A stretch of DNA of 64,000 nucleotides from Lantana camara (taxonomy: Eukaryota > Streptophyta > Magnoliopsida > Lamiales > Verbenaceae): the NCBI GenBank assembly GCA_037501455.1, contig CM074858.1, forward strand, positions 34,717,001 through 34,781,000, written 5' to 3'. The position numbers were made by a program, and so were the translations under genes. The notes under the pieces were generated by a model. That model saw only the letters and a list, made by a program, of their open reading frames with translations, had not been told where the DNA came from and did no database searches. Numbering within the stretch: position 1 is the stretch's first letter; each line of letters begins with the position of its first letter. This document shows, in pieces, positions 1 through 11,289 of the stretch.

Positions 1-482
1 TCCTAACATTATATTCATAAAGACTCTATTCCCATTTCATAATCCAAATATTACATTAAGCTCTACGAGTTCAAGCATCCACCGTTACTCCTCATTCATT
101 ATATAAAATGAAATCACATTCAATCCTTAAATTCCCATGAAGGAAGGGCCACACGACCCTTAGCCATGCATTAGATTGTAAATTCCATGAGGGGTAGGTA
201 TCCCACAACGAGTCCTCCCCGGCTTTTACACCGAAGGCATTAAGAGTATCATGTCTTCCCAACCTCCCAGAGTCGTGCATGATACCTTAGATGGAAATTA
301 CGCCAGGGGTTTACCCGAAGGCCCGCTACCGTACCGAGTTTCCCAACCCGTAGCCTCCGTGGATCCAAATATTACCTTTCATTACCATTCCATTACATTC
401 TCGCTCATTACATGCCATTAACATCGCATTCGTAAACAATATACTTTCATTACAACGTAAGCTCATATATGCTCGTAGTTAT
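1..482 (-). mobile_element. Gypsy LTR remnant G, segment 1
   Basis: Part of an old Ty3/gypsy LTR whose start lies outside the window. The sequence resembles, in the same order, the middle of the LTRs of element E around 9180-9530: a 'tcctccccgg..ttt/tag.ccgaagg' stretch, then a 'taccgt..' stretch, then the 'tagcctcc..ggatcc' block. That also sets the orientation as minus. The segment ends at a perfect insertion site for solo LTR A. Short reading frames here have no recognisable protein similarity. Confidence 0.65.
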
Positions 483-1635
483 TGTTAGGAATAGTGCCCT
501 AGAAAGCCGATTCGACGTAATCTGCTTTGGGACTTTTCTTGTATCACAGACAATCTTTGAATAATATACGATTGGTTATAGGCAAACACTTCTTTATATG
601 CCAATACGTGTTTTGTGTGTTTCCATTACGTGCGCATGTATGAAAACTCCCCTAATCCTGATGACTTTAGGACTCTACCATTTAGGTGAAATGGTTCATG
701 AAACGAGCCCTATATCACATAAGTCATGATTAGTAAAATACTCTAAGCCGATGAGTCCTACAGACAGTGGGAGTGTCAACCTGACTCCTCTAAGGCTTGC
801 TTGTGGGATCACGCCCTTAAGAAGGACCACCTTATTTCATGGAGGTGCAAAGTGTATAGTTGATACGTGTGTGATACATGAGGGTGCTTACTTTAATAAG
901 TAAGTTCACTGAGGTGCCCCGTGTGAGAACATTCCTAAATGGGAAATGAAGTTTCTATTTCAGGAAATGGAAACTTCCAGATTAGGAAATATCTCACGAG
1001 TCATTGATGTGATTAATTGATCCTTAAACTTGAGGTTCCATGTTACTTTATGAGTTAACTCTGTAGTCTTTGGTATAAGCTTTAAAGGGTGTCGCCTTAG
1101 ACAACTGATTCAAGGCTTATGCTGGGGCTGCACAAGTGACTCATGAAAGTGAATGAGAATCAAGAAAGGACCTACACTTGCATTTGCAAGGTGATCTCTT
1201 ATTGTGTAAGTCATTCATATGCCATATGGAGTCCTTGGCCAAGGCAGTAGATCAAGACATCAAGAAAAGGGTTTCTTGGATTGAGATCAAATGGATATGA
1301 AATGCACTTAGCTTTAAGACCAGATTATTAGGGTTCTAATTATTCCCTTACCCTAGATCATGGTTGAGAGATAGTAAGTAGGAGGAGTGTATCTCACATG
1401 AATCAATGACTTAAAGGTTCTGTCGAATCCGAACATTCCAATTCAGCTAGGGGTTAAACACCTGTTGCTAGACTATGGTCGTTTAATCTGTGGACTGATT
1501 AATTAATTAGTGAATTAATTAATTAGGGTCACTGCTAATTGAATTGAGAACCTAGAGGGTCACACACAACAACTTGGTTACATGAGTTGAGGCTTTAAAA
1601 TGATTAAATGAGTTAATCAAGCCAAGAGGGTTCCA

Positions 1636-1703
1636 CACGTGTGAAACCACACGTGTGGCTCACGTGAGTGACACGTGTCATTGTGACACGTGTCACACAC
1701 GTG
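1636..1703. promoter_or_regulatory. G-box (CACGTG) array in copia LTR A
   Basis: Six exact CACGTG hexamers lie within 68 bases (starts 1636, 1650, 1661, 1672, 1687, 1698), most inside longer palindromes such as ACACGTGT. CACGTG is the plant G-box/ABRE core bound by bZIP and bHLH factors. The array sits about 350 bp upstream of the TATA-like block, where an enhancer in U3 would be expected. Corresponding arrays occur in LTRs D (4260-4329) and B/C of C2. Confidence 0.6.
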
Positions 1704-2048
1704 TATAAATATATGTGTATATTTATTTATGTATTAAATAATTAATGTGATTAATTATTTAATAGACTTTGGTTTAATTTTGAATTAAAAAGAAAGTCTT
1801 ATTTTGGAGAAAAATAATCTAGTTAATTAATTATGAATTAATTAATTAGATAAAATAAGTTATTTATTTTAAATAAATAAAGTATAAAATTATCCAAAAA
1901 TAGTTTTGATATTTTTAGCTCTCTTGAAAGTTGATTTGAATTAGAATTCAAAGTCAAAGTCAAAATTACTTGATGATCAAGTAATAGGAGAGAGAAAGAC
2001 CAAAATCCTAGCCCATTAAGGACTAGGAATTTCGTCCCTCCCCTTTCT

Positions 2049-2057
2049 TATATATAG
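2049..2057 (+). promoter_or_regulatory. TATA-like block of copia LTR A
   Basis: A TATATATA block followed by a GC-richer segment, downstream of the G-box array. The corresponding block is present in both LTRs of C2 (near 47735 and 55440, minus strand). It is the likely core promoter at the U3/R boundary. Confidence 0.5.
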
Positions 2058-2767
2058 GGGAGCTCATGCTCCCCTTTAGAGCTAATAGACAATTCTTGGT
2101 TCATGTGTTGAACACCTTCCTTTCTCCAAGATAAAATAAAACCCTAGGTTAAGCCTAAACACTAACTAGAGAACTAGCATCCTTACTAGTTAGATTGTAG
2201 CCAAGTTGGTGGACTATCTCTAGAGACTTCAAGTTAGAAGTTTTGAAGATTCGAGCTTTACCAAAAGTGGGGATTAAGCAAAACGATCAGAAGGGATGAT
2301 GAAACGATTCTGAACCCGACGTGAAGCGAATGAAAAAATCGAACCAAAGAAGATGGCGAAAACCGTTCGTCCATATCCTGAAGGATGAATTTTTTCACGA
2401 GGGTTTTGTGACTGGCAGTTTTCTACTTTCGCAAAACTGTTTTCGAAGGGAGTTTCAATCCTGCTTTTCTCGTTTCATGTTTCTTTCTTTATGTTATATT
2501 GTTAAGAACATCTCTAACATGAATTGAATCTAGGTTGGTGTGGATTGCTATCCCGACAATGGATTCTGATGTAGAAAGAGACTTTCGAGGGACGGGTTGT
2601 CAAGCCGAGAGAAGAGCGTTCTTGGGTGGCTTGAAACGCTTCAAGAAAGAATAAAAGAAAAGTAAGTTTTCTATCTCTACGAATTTGGTTACACGATTGC
2701 GAGTCCAAGATCCTTTTGTTGGAAAATTTTTTAAATTCCGCTGCTTTCTGATTCGTGTTTTCCAACA

Positions 2768-3071
2768 GTTATAGCCCTTTTTAAAGCTGAAACTTGATCA
2801 CAAAGTTATAAACATATCATATATCACACATATTTAACTATATATATAATATATAGTCACATGGCGGCTAGAAAACTAGCATTTAAGGGTAGTAGGCCGC
2901 TTAACTAAAAAAAAAAAAAAACCTAAAGCTCACCTTAACAAAATAGATACATGAGGTGTGAGAAACTAACCACAAACAACCTTAAACTTTGGGCACGGCT
3001 CCTCCCGGAAGCACCCCTATGATAAATAAACATAACACTAAAGACGTAGACTCAATTATGTACCATTTAGA
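2768..3071 (-). mobile_element. Gypsy LTR remnant G, segment 2
   Basis: Continues remnant G after solo LTR A. Rejoining 482 with 2773 restores a run that resembles the LTR of E in order. A poly(A) run lies near 2907-2922. No coding potential is seen. The segment ends at the insertion site of solo LTR D. Confidence 0.6.
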
Positions 3072-5092
3072 TGTTAAGAATAGTGCCCTTAAAGCAGCTT
3101 TTGGCTTTACTATTTTCTTGTGATATCACAAACAGTCTTTGAATAATAAACGAGATGATTTTGTTCATAGGCATTCACTTCTTTATGTGCTTATTTATGT
3201 CTGTTTGGGATAACTGTGTTTTTACATGTATTGAACTCATCTAATCCGATGAGGCCGTTAAGAACTTTGTTGTTATGGGAACGATACATGAAACAAGTTC
3301 TTAACTCCATAGGCGAGGATTAGAAACTTCTCCAAGTCGAGAGTCCGACAGACAGTGGGAGTTTCGACCTTGACTCTGTTGAGACTTGCTTATGTGATTA
3401 TGTCCTTTTGAAGGATCACTCAGTTTCATGGGGTGATAAGTGCATACGATGATGCGTTCATAATACATGAGGGTGACTGTTACTAGAACTTCATCACTGA
3501 GATGTCCCACGTGAGAACATTCCTAAATGGGAAAGGAAGTCTCCTAGAAACTTCCAGATTACGAAATATCTCACAGGTCAATAACGTGATTCATTAATCC
3601 TTAGACTCGAGATTCTGTAATGTCTCATTTGAGCTCACTCTGCAATCTTTGATATAGGCTCAAAAGGGTGTTGCCATATAGACACCTGAACCACGGCCTC
3701 TGTTGGGATTACACAAGTGGCATATGTAGAATTAGTAGAATCTACAAAGGACCTACACTTGTTGCAAGAACAAGAATGATCTCTTACTGATTGAGTTGTT
3801 CGTAGTCCATTAACTTAAACCCTTGGCCAAGGTGGATAAAAGATTAAGATATCAAGAAAATGGGGTTTTCTTGGATTGAGGTCTAAATGGATATGAAACA
3901 AACTTAATTTTAAAGATCAAGAATATTTAGGCTCTGAGAATATTCCCATTCCTTAGTTCTTGATTGAGAGATGGAGTTGTAGGAGGACCGTATTTCACTG
4001 TATGTTATTGACTAAAGGGTTCTTCGATTAATTTCGTTATTCGGCTAGGGGTCACACATCCATTGCTAGATTACGATAGTGTGATCTGTGAAGTGATTAA
4101 TTAATTAGTGAATTAATTAATTACAGTCACTGCCAATCGAATACTGAACCTATAGGGTGACACACAAATGTCAGGACACGAGGTTTATGGTAGGATGTTA
4201 ATATGATTAACGAAGGATCAAAATGTTAATCGAAGAGGGCGAGACGGGTCACGCCCCACCACGTGTCACGCTTGGAACGTGACTGCCACGTGTCATGCAC
4301 ACGTGGCCTCCACGTGCAATGTACACGTGTAGTAACGTGGTTTCGGCGTGTAATTTTATTACACGCGAATTCTTTTCTAGAATTAATTAATTAAATTGTA
4401 ATTAATTAATTAAAGTCTTTTAATTAATTTTGAAGTAATTATTAAGATTTTATTTCTCAAGCTTAACCCAATAAATAATTAATTGAGAATTAATTAATTT
4501 ATTGAATCTTGACTTTTAGCTTTAGGAAAGTTGAAAAGTCTAACTTCCTATTGTAGGAGAGAGAAGATTATTCTTGCTAGACATGGAGAATAAGTTAGGA
4601 ACTTATTTTCTCCAATTAAATAAATAATTAAATTAGTTAATTAGTGAGCAAGAAAAGAAGTCCACTAGGTTTAGGAAAACCCTAGGGAGTTCGAACCCCC
4701 TTTGTATAAATACAAGGGTGGGGCTTCTCTTATTCTTGAGACCAACACTCACGAAGTGTTAAGTTTTTGAGAAAAATAAAAGAAAAGTTTTCAAAAGCAA
4801 AACCCTATCCATTAACACAAGTTATAGAACTAGCATTCTCACTTGCTTGATCGTGTTCTAGGACTGGTGTGGATACGCTTTAGAGGATCGCTGCTTTGGG
4901 ATCTATCGAGAACCGTTCGAGGGACATTCCGCTTGAAGGGTGTTCAGTAGGCGGCACTGACATCACTAGAAAGCTTCAATCAACGTAAGTTTCTAAACAC
5001 CCTAAGATACGATACGAGAATTGCAAGTCCATGATCAATCTTTTGGAAAAAAATTTAATTTTCCGCTGCGTTTCTGCTCTAGTTTTCCAACA
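3072..5092 (+). mobile_element. Copia solo LTR D, diverged relative of A
   Basis: A 2021-bp LTR beginning TGTTAAGAATAGTGCCC and ending GTTTTCCAACA. The flanks TTAGA (3067-3071) and TTGGA (5093-5097) look like a TSD with one substitution. It shares the order of blocks with A (start, 'gacagtgggag' block, AATTAATTAATTA inverted block, G-box array, TATA-like region, CCAACA end) but is clearly more diverged. I see no internal domain, so it is a solo LTR of a related subfamily. Confidence 0.85.
4260..4329. promoter_or_regulatory. G-box array in copia LTR D
   Basis: Five exact CACGTG hexamers (starts 4260, 4288, 4300, 4311, 4324) within 70 bases, at the position corresponding to the A array. The flanking bases differ from those in A, so the core hexamers have been kept or regained while the surroundings diverged. 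Confidence 0.55.
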
Positions 5093-6400
5093 TTGGATGT
5101 ACGCTATGAAAACGAATGCAATGAATGCAAGGAATTGGCCTGAGGTAATAATTAAACGTTCACGTCTTCATTTCACATTTACACATTGAATTTCATAGCA
5201 TAAAATTCAAAAATATATCAAAACATAACATATATTCATCAATTAACATCACCAGGTAAGATTAGAGGCAAATGAAATTATTTAAAATACCAAAAGAATG
5301 CAAAGGATACACATAATACGTCATACGGTAGCACTTAAATCCTTCAAGTTCGTAGCTCGTATAACTCGTATACAACACCCCGTAAATTTAATACAAAATT
5401 TATAACACATAATACAACATGTTAAAAACGTATTAGAGTCATAATTGGGCCGAGAAAAGGCAACGAAAAGCATTAACACATCAAAACAAAACACACATTG
5501 ACTGCCCAAACCCTTGCATGGCCGTGGGGAATTTTCTTTGCATGCATGCACGGCCGTGCATAGCATTTAATTCAGAAAAAAAAAAATAAAGAATGTGAGC
5601 TGATACTTGGCCTTGCACCCTTTCTTCACAAGTGCTGCACCGTGATGCAGCAAAATTTCCAAAAATTCGAACTATATTGCATGGCCATGCACTGAAAGTG
5701 TCTGCATGCTGCACGACCGCAAGGTGCTGTCATATTCAAAAAAAAAAAAAAAAGAGTTCCAGCAGCTGTAAAACTCAGGGGAAGGCAGGGGAAACGAGAT
5801 CAGAAGCACGGGCACGTTTAGGCAACAAATATCAGCCGCAACAAGCAATAAAACGCAGCAAAAAACAGTCACTAAAGCAACACATAGCAGCTGGCAACAA
5901 GGTGACAACAAAAAGGGTGAAATATCTTAACATATTCAAAATTTTCTTGGAACAAAACTTCAAGAACATTAATGGCAACTCATTTAATATTCAACTTCCA
6001 ACAAATACAAGTATATAAAAGCATTAAAGAAGCTCAAGAGGTCACATAGCAAGTCTCAAATCTTCAAACAAGGCAAGGATGAGCATGTTCTTCACATTTT
6101 TCATAAAACTCAAACTATCCATCATCTCTTCCAAAATCCAACAATATCTAAAATAAAACATAAAGTCTATGGTTCAAAATGTGCACAAGATGATGGAGAA
6201 CAAGAATCCATACTTACCTCTAAGATTTGTGGAAGAAACGAGGTGTAATGTGCTCGAAAGGGCCAAAGGTGGTGTCTTGCTCTTGTTTCCTTTCTTTCTT
6301 GCTTCTTTCTTTCTTGGAACGAGATATAAGAGAAAAGGAAAGAATGAGGCTGATATTTGGGTTAAAATGGGCACAAGAAATGGGTTAAAAGGTGGTAAAT
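5093..6400 (-). mobile_element. Gypsy LTR remnant G, segment 3
   Basis: Continuation of remnant G between solo LTRs D and F. It contains GC-rich palindromes around 5516-5730 and a purine-rich tail near 6300-6350. Short frames here (for example at 5632-6018) are low-complexity and have no recognisable domain. No host gene is seen. Confidence 0.6.
5516..5730. repeat. Palindrome cluster in LTR remnant G
   Basis: Contains the perfect palindromes TGCACGGCCGTGCA (5547-5560) and GCATGGCCATGC (5679-5690), with related half-sites near 5516 and 5707. It corresponds in position to palindrome clusters in the LTRs of E, H, S1 and J, but its sequence is different. Confidence 0.6.
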
Positions 6401-6463
6401 TATTGGGAATAGTTCCCTTGAAAGCTTGTATGCTTTGGGACTTTCCCTATATCACAGACAATC
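6401..6463 (+). mobile_element. Copia solo LTR F, left end
   Basis: The first 63 bases of an A-like copia LTR (TATTGGGAATAGT, then the 'tttgggac' and 'atcacagacaatc' blocks). It breaks off where gypsy LTR H begins and resumes near 34977. The flanks TAAAT (6396-6400) and TAAAA (37197-37201) look like a TSD with one change. Confidence 0.8.
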
Positions 6464-8344
6464 TGTAAAGCCCCGTTTTCTCGACAAGTCAGGTACGCAC
6501 ACCACGCGTGTGAGTTTTGAGATTTAGGGCTATTTAATTTTCTTTTCGTTATTTTATTTATGCAATTTAATTTATTTACTTTTAATCTTTTGTGAATTAT
6601 ATGATTTAAATTGCTAATCTTCGTGAATTCAATTATGTGAGTGTGTATTCATTTTCCCGAACATGATTTATGTTTTTAATTATTTCTAATTGTGAGAATT
6701 ACATATTTAATCGTCCTTAATTGCAACCTATTATAATTTGTGGACCTTTAGTGATAATAATTTTGTGGACCTAATTGTAACATTTGTAAATTACATACCA
6801 CATTTCATTCATTTAAATTCTTAGAGGATTAAGTTGCAAATCCCCAATTCTCTCCCCCTCACTCTCACGATATAACATACATGTATGTTTACAAATGTGT
6901 TTCTTCCTCACTTTCATACACAAAAAAGAGCACAAGACGCTCTTATCTCTCCCTTCTCCATCTCGATCCACAAGGCAAACAAGGAAGCTAAGTTTTTCTT
7001 CCACTTTTCTCCATGAAGTCACCACAAGACTTTATCATCTCTATTATCTTCTCCTTCTTCATCAAGGTGGGTTTCATACATATGCAAATATCTTTGGTGA
7101 TCAATTACATATGTTAGGGTTTATGATTTTTAGGAAATCCATGACTTGATATGAACTTATATGATGATTTAGAGTTGGTTTCATGCATATATACCTTGAG
7201 ATCATGAAATTTGGAGCATGGATATGAGAGTTTTGATGAATCTCTACATGAATACTTGAATTAATTGAAGCCTAATTGATGTATATGAATCATATGCATG
7301 TTATATGTTAGTTTTGAGGTGTTTAATTGTTGTGGTATAGAGTGGGAATGGCCTGGGAGCCATTTTTCGAGCCTTGCCCTATTTTTCCCCTATTTTTTTG
7401 ACCAATTGTACTCCACACGGTCGTGTGGGGCCTTAGTTCATTTACCACATGCCCGTGTGGGACTCGTCTACCTTGACAGACAGTTTCCAAAGGCCCGTGT
7501 CTTCTCCCATTGCATTTTTCACACGCATGTGTACCCCTCAAACGTGCTCCGATTGATCTAAAAATCGAACTGTAGAAACTAAATCGAGTCTAGAGAATTC
7601 TCCAACTAGAATCACCTCAATATATTTTCTAGTTTGTGAGTTATAACCATTTTAATTTGGTCTCGCCACATTACCAGGAAACTGCATTCCTCGAACTTTG
7701 GACCTACGCCATTTCCTACTCGCTTTGAACCATGATTCAAGCCATATATCGTTTTAAAGGTCTGCGTGTCTAATTTCATATCATATAAACAAAACTCCAT
7801 TTCAACTTCTAAAAATCAAGATATTCCCATTTTACCACACCTTACGCGTTTCCGAAAATTGTCAACTTTTACCCTACTTTGCCAAAACCTCTCTTCTTGC
7901 ATTCCTTTCAACCCCTTGGCTCCCGTATGTGACTTATATGAAGTATATGCTTACTTAAGTGATAATTATGCTATTATTTGGCACTTTTTGGTACTTAATT
8001 GCTCAAACTTGATCGTGTGACTCCGTGTTTTATATGAATTGAGTTTGAAATGTTTTAATGGCATGAATATGTGACCTCCTTGAGCTCGATTGCATATCTT
8101 AGGTGTTCATTTAATTTCATACATATTAAGGGTCACTTGCTTACTAATTGATTTAGTCGTGAAGGTGTTGTTCTATTTGCTTATATGAACATGATCACCA
8201 CATTTCCATGCCTTTTATACTTTCAGTTTATATCCAATCATCTCATTACATGTTATATCACTTAATGAGCCTTGTCGTGTGTCCTATTTAGTATCATATT
8301 GAGTCTCTTCTCACGAGTACACATTATTCCTTTCTTATACAGCT
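6464..8344 (+). mobile_element. Gypsy solo LTR H, left part
   Basis: Begins TGTAAAGCCCC inside copia LTR F. It resumes at 33658 after the nested element E and ends near 34976 with the 'gtgcgggggatgtgg' block seen near the 3' ends of S1 and S2. Rejoined length is about 3.2 kb, close to S1 (3.1 kb) and S2 (3.0 kb). The terminal bases after that block and the right TSD are missing, so a small deletion probably removed them. No coding region is recognised. Confidence 0.8.
7413..7532. repeat. Palindrome cluster in LTR H
   Basis: Includes CCACACGGTCGTGTGG (7413-7428, mismatched only at the centre), CCACATGCCCGTGTGG (7445-7460) and ACACGCATGTGT (7521-7532), plus a half-site near 7494. It lies about 950 bp into the LTR, matching the location of the clusters in the other gypsy LTRs here. 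Confidence 0.6.
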
Positions 8345-11274
8345 TGTAACACCCCAAATGGAGGATGCCACATCCCCCGCACTGTGACCCAGACCCAGTT
8401 ATGAAATGGAAGTCCATGCCCGAATCCGAATCAGTGCGAACGGGAGACAAACACACACACTATGCTAGGCGGATCTAACTCGACAAAACTCAAAGCGCGG
8501 AAGAAATTTAAACATTCAAAACAGAATAGCGAAAGCATTTAAATCGACATTCAAAACAAGTGATGGGTTCGACTAGCATAGATACCTAGTCCCGAATATC
8601 AACAAGCATAACAGGTGACGGGTTCAACTAGCATAGATACCTAGTCCCGAATATCCTATCAACATAACGTAATAATCATCAAATGCCACAAACGGCCGAA
8701 TACAAATGCCACGCAGAACTATAGAAAGATAAAGTATAATCTCAAGTCTACAAGTCATCACATAAATAAAGTGTATGAAAGACAAATGCAACTAGATAGG
8801 CTATACTGACGAAGTGCAACTCAAAGGACTCACTCCCGCCTAGCAAACGCCAACAGACCTGCAACTAAAAGTTAAATAAGGGGTCAGTCAACTTGACCGA
8901 GTGAGGGGACTAACGCACACCCACAATATATATATAGAGCATAGCACATATCAGAAGGGTGGACTCATGAATCGGAGATAGGTGTTGCATACCAAAGACA
9001 TTTCCAAAGTACCCCAAAATATATATATATAAGTTTTAGAAAACATTTCAGAAACTCTATCTCGATTCATGATTCCCAGACAGAACAGATCACATGCTCG
9101 GCGAGTACGAGCTTCCAACCTTTACTCCTCAGAACATATCCAAACATAGAATACAAAATCAACTCCAACTGTCACACCAATGATGGAGGAGATGTACCGT
9201 CCCCAAACCATCCAGAACAGACAAACCCTCAAGGGGTAGTGAACCCACAAGAGTCCTCCCCGGCCTTAGCCGAAGGCTCAAGATACCACACCTTCCCTAC
9301 AGCACGGGTCGCGTGAAAATATTTCCAATGGAGACTATGCACAGGCCGAGCCCTGACGGCCCTATACCGTCCCAGGGATTCCTTACCCATAGCTCCTCAG
9401 ATCCATAACAGAACAGAACAGAACAGATACCATATATCATGGCTAATTCGCTACAGAACAGATCATAACATAACATAACTTTTCAAAACAGCTTACATAT
9501 GCTTTCATATCTAATTTTCCAAAACAGAGCTGATTCACAAGGTCATGATCACATCATATCCAACACATACGTATTTATAATAGATATACTCGCATGCAAG
9601 GGTTGAAATCAGCATATTAAGGCCATAGGTCGCATAACTATATAAAATCCTAAACCTCACCTCGTGGCAATAGAGTCTGAGAGTGTGAAGGGCCAAACAC
9701 TCTAAACCTCGGGCTCACCAGCACCACCAAACTCTGTGACAAGACATACAAAAGCCCAAACTTAGACTCTACATGAACCAAGTAAGACGCACGGTGTACA
9801 AAGTATGAATGACATGCGAAATGAAATGATGTTTATCAAGTTGGTCACAAGGGTCAATTCAAATATTCAAGTAAAACATGCAAGTAATAAAGTATTAAGG
9901 TTCAGAGATGCATTCCTAGTCATATCTGATCATACAAGTCAAGTAGCAACTCAAACGAATCAAATACGCATGAAAAAGCAAGTAAAAGGGGTCACAGACG
10001 CATGGGAACGGCCATTCCCATGCACAACATAGCATGGGAACGGTCCTTCCCACGCCAAAGCCAAGCGAGAGTGGGAACGGCCGTTCCCAGTCCAAGCACA
10101 CATGGGAACGGTCGTTCCCATGTTCGGCCGCCAAAACCAAACCCTAGCCCGGAAGGGCCGTTCCGGGCTTAAAGCACAAATGGGAACGGCCGTTCCGGCC
10201 ATAGATTTGGAACAGAAACTTGACAGTTTCGGGAAGAAGAAGGGGAACACCAAAAAATCATCAATCCAACACGAAAACCACCATAAAATATCACGAAATT
10301 CAGGTACAACATCATAGAAATCATGCTTAGCATCAAAACATCAATTAATTCATGTTGAAGAATGTTTTTGCCCAAAATCTCCAACACCCATGTTCATGAA
10401 TTTCAAGCTTAAACATGAAGATATGAATTCCTAGTCTTTCTACACGAAATTTCCAGCAACTAAGACATATAAGGAGCATTCAAATCATCAAGGCTTGCTC
10501 AAGGAATTCAAGATCTCATCATTCAAGTTTATACTAACAATTTCATGCTCCAATCCAAGAATAGAAATGAAATACTCATCAAAAGAGATCCAAAGCTTAC
10601 CTTGTCTTGTGAAGGAAAGAGGAATCAAAGAATATGAGCTCTTAGAATGAAAGATGGTTCAAGTCTTGATCTTCTCTAGAAGTTTCTCCATGATTCTCTT
10701 TGAGGCTAACTTGTGTGGTTAGAAATGAAATGAAAAGGAATAAAGCTATTTATATGGTGGCTAATAGTTTTAGGTCAAGGTTAGGGTTTCCAAGATATAA
10801 TATAAGGCTAAAGGCTTTAATAGGATTTGGGTTCAAATAAATGACTTTCGGCCCAATAAGTCAAAATTAAAAGGTTTAGGGTCTAAACGGTTTCCGAAAA
10901 ATATAAAGTAAATTCCGTTGGACCCGAATCACCGAATCAAGTCCAATGGTGGTGTTAGAATTGAATTCGAATTCCCGAGCTCATATTGGTCCCGAATGAC
11001 CCAAACTCACCTAACTCAGATTAGGCCCAAACACATTAATAGGTCCAAGTCTTATTTAAATCCAACTCCAACAATTAATTTAAATTCATCCAAGTTCCAT
11101 TCTCAAGTTGTCATGCAAGAATTCATATTTCACCATTTTGGATTTTAGTTAATTAAGTCACATTTTCAATCAAAGTTGGAATTAAACACATAAAAAGGGA
11201 ATTAAATCACATAAGTGCGTAAGGTAAACTCTCTCGTGACGCATACCTGTACGATCTGTCGGACTGGGCGTCAC
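8345..11274 (-). repeat. 3' LTR of gypsy element E
   Basis: A 2930-bp LTR, TGTAACACCCC to GGGCGTCACA on the plus strand. It aligns throughout with 27699-27727 plus 30751-33652, which is 2931 bp once S2 and its duplicated TSD are removed. It holds the palindrome cluster (10001-10200) and a TATA-like block at 10747-10754 on the minus strand. Confidence 0.93.
10001..10200. repeat. Palindrome cluster in 3' LTR of E
   Basis: Six palindromes in 200 bases: 10001-10022 (GGGAACGGCCATTCCC core), 10033-10054, 10073-10088 (GGGAACGGCCGTTCCC, perfect), 10101-10122, 10146-10169 (9-bp arms AGCCCGGAA and TTCCGGGCT) and 10183-10196 (GGAACGGCCGTTCC, perfect). They are separated by unrelated spacers of roughly 10-25 bases. 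Confidence 0.85.
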
Positions 11275-11276
11275 AA

Positions 11277-11288
11277 CCTCCCCCCCTT
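11277..11288 (-). other. Polypurine tract of element E
   Basis: A C-run on the plus strand (G/A-rich on the minus strand) directly next to the inner edge of the 3' LTR, where plus-strand DNA synthesis is primed. Confidence 0.8.
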
Positions 11289-11289
11289 A

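Larger units (their letters stand above)
483..2767 (+). mobile_element. Copia solo LTR A
   Basis: A 2285-bp LTR that begins TGTTAGGAATAG and ends TTTTCCAACA. It is flanked by a perfect 5-bp duplication GTTAT (478-482 and 2768-2772), and no internal region is attached. That is the mark of a solo LTR left by recombination between the two LTRs of one element. It aligns over its length with the reverse complement of both LTRs of C2 (47009-49298 and 54721-57009), at roughly 95% by eye over the first 300 bases. It carries a run of G-boxes and a TATA-like block. The short frames inside it are not genes. Confidence 0.93.

Noticed and set aside
6169..6468. A small 99-residue protein gene
   Set aside because: The frame runs across the boundary between LTR remnant G and copia LTR F, so it is accidental.
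10001..10200. Spaced palindromes as a CRISPR array
   Set aside because: The setting is a plant LTR, units are imperfect, spacers are short and uneven, and the units recur in both LTRs of one element.
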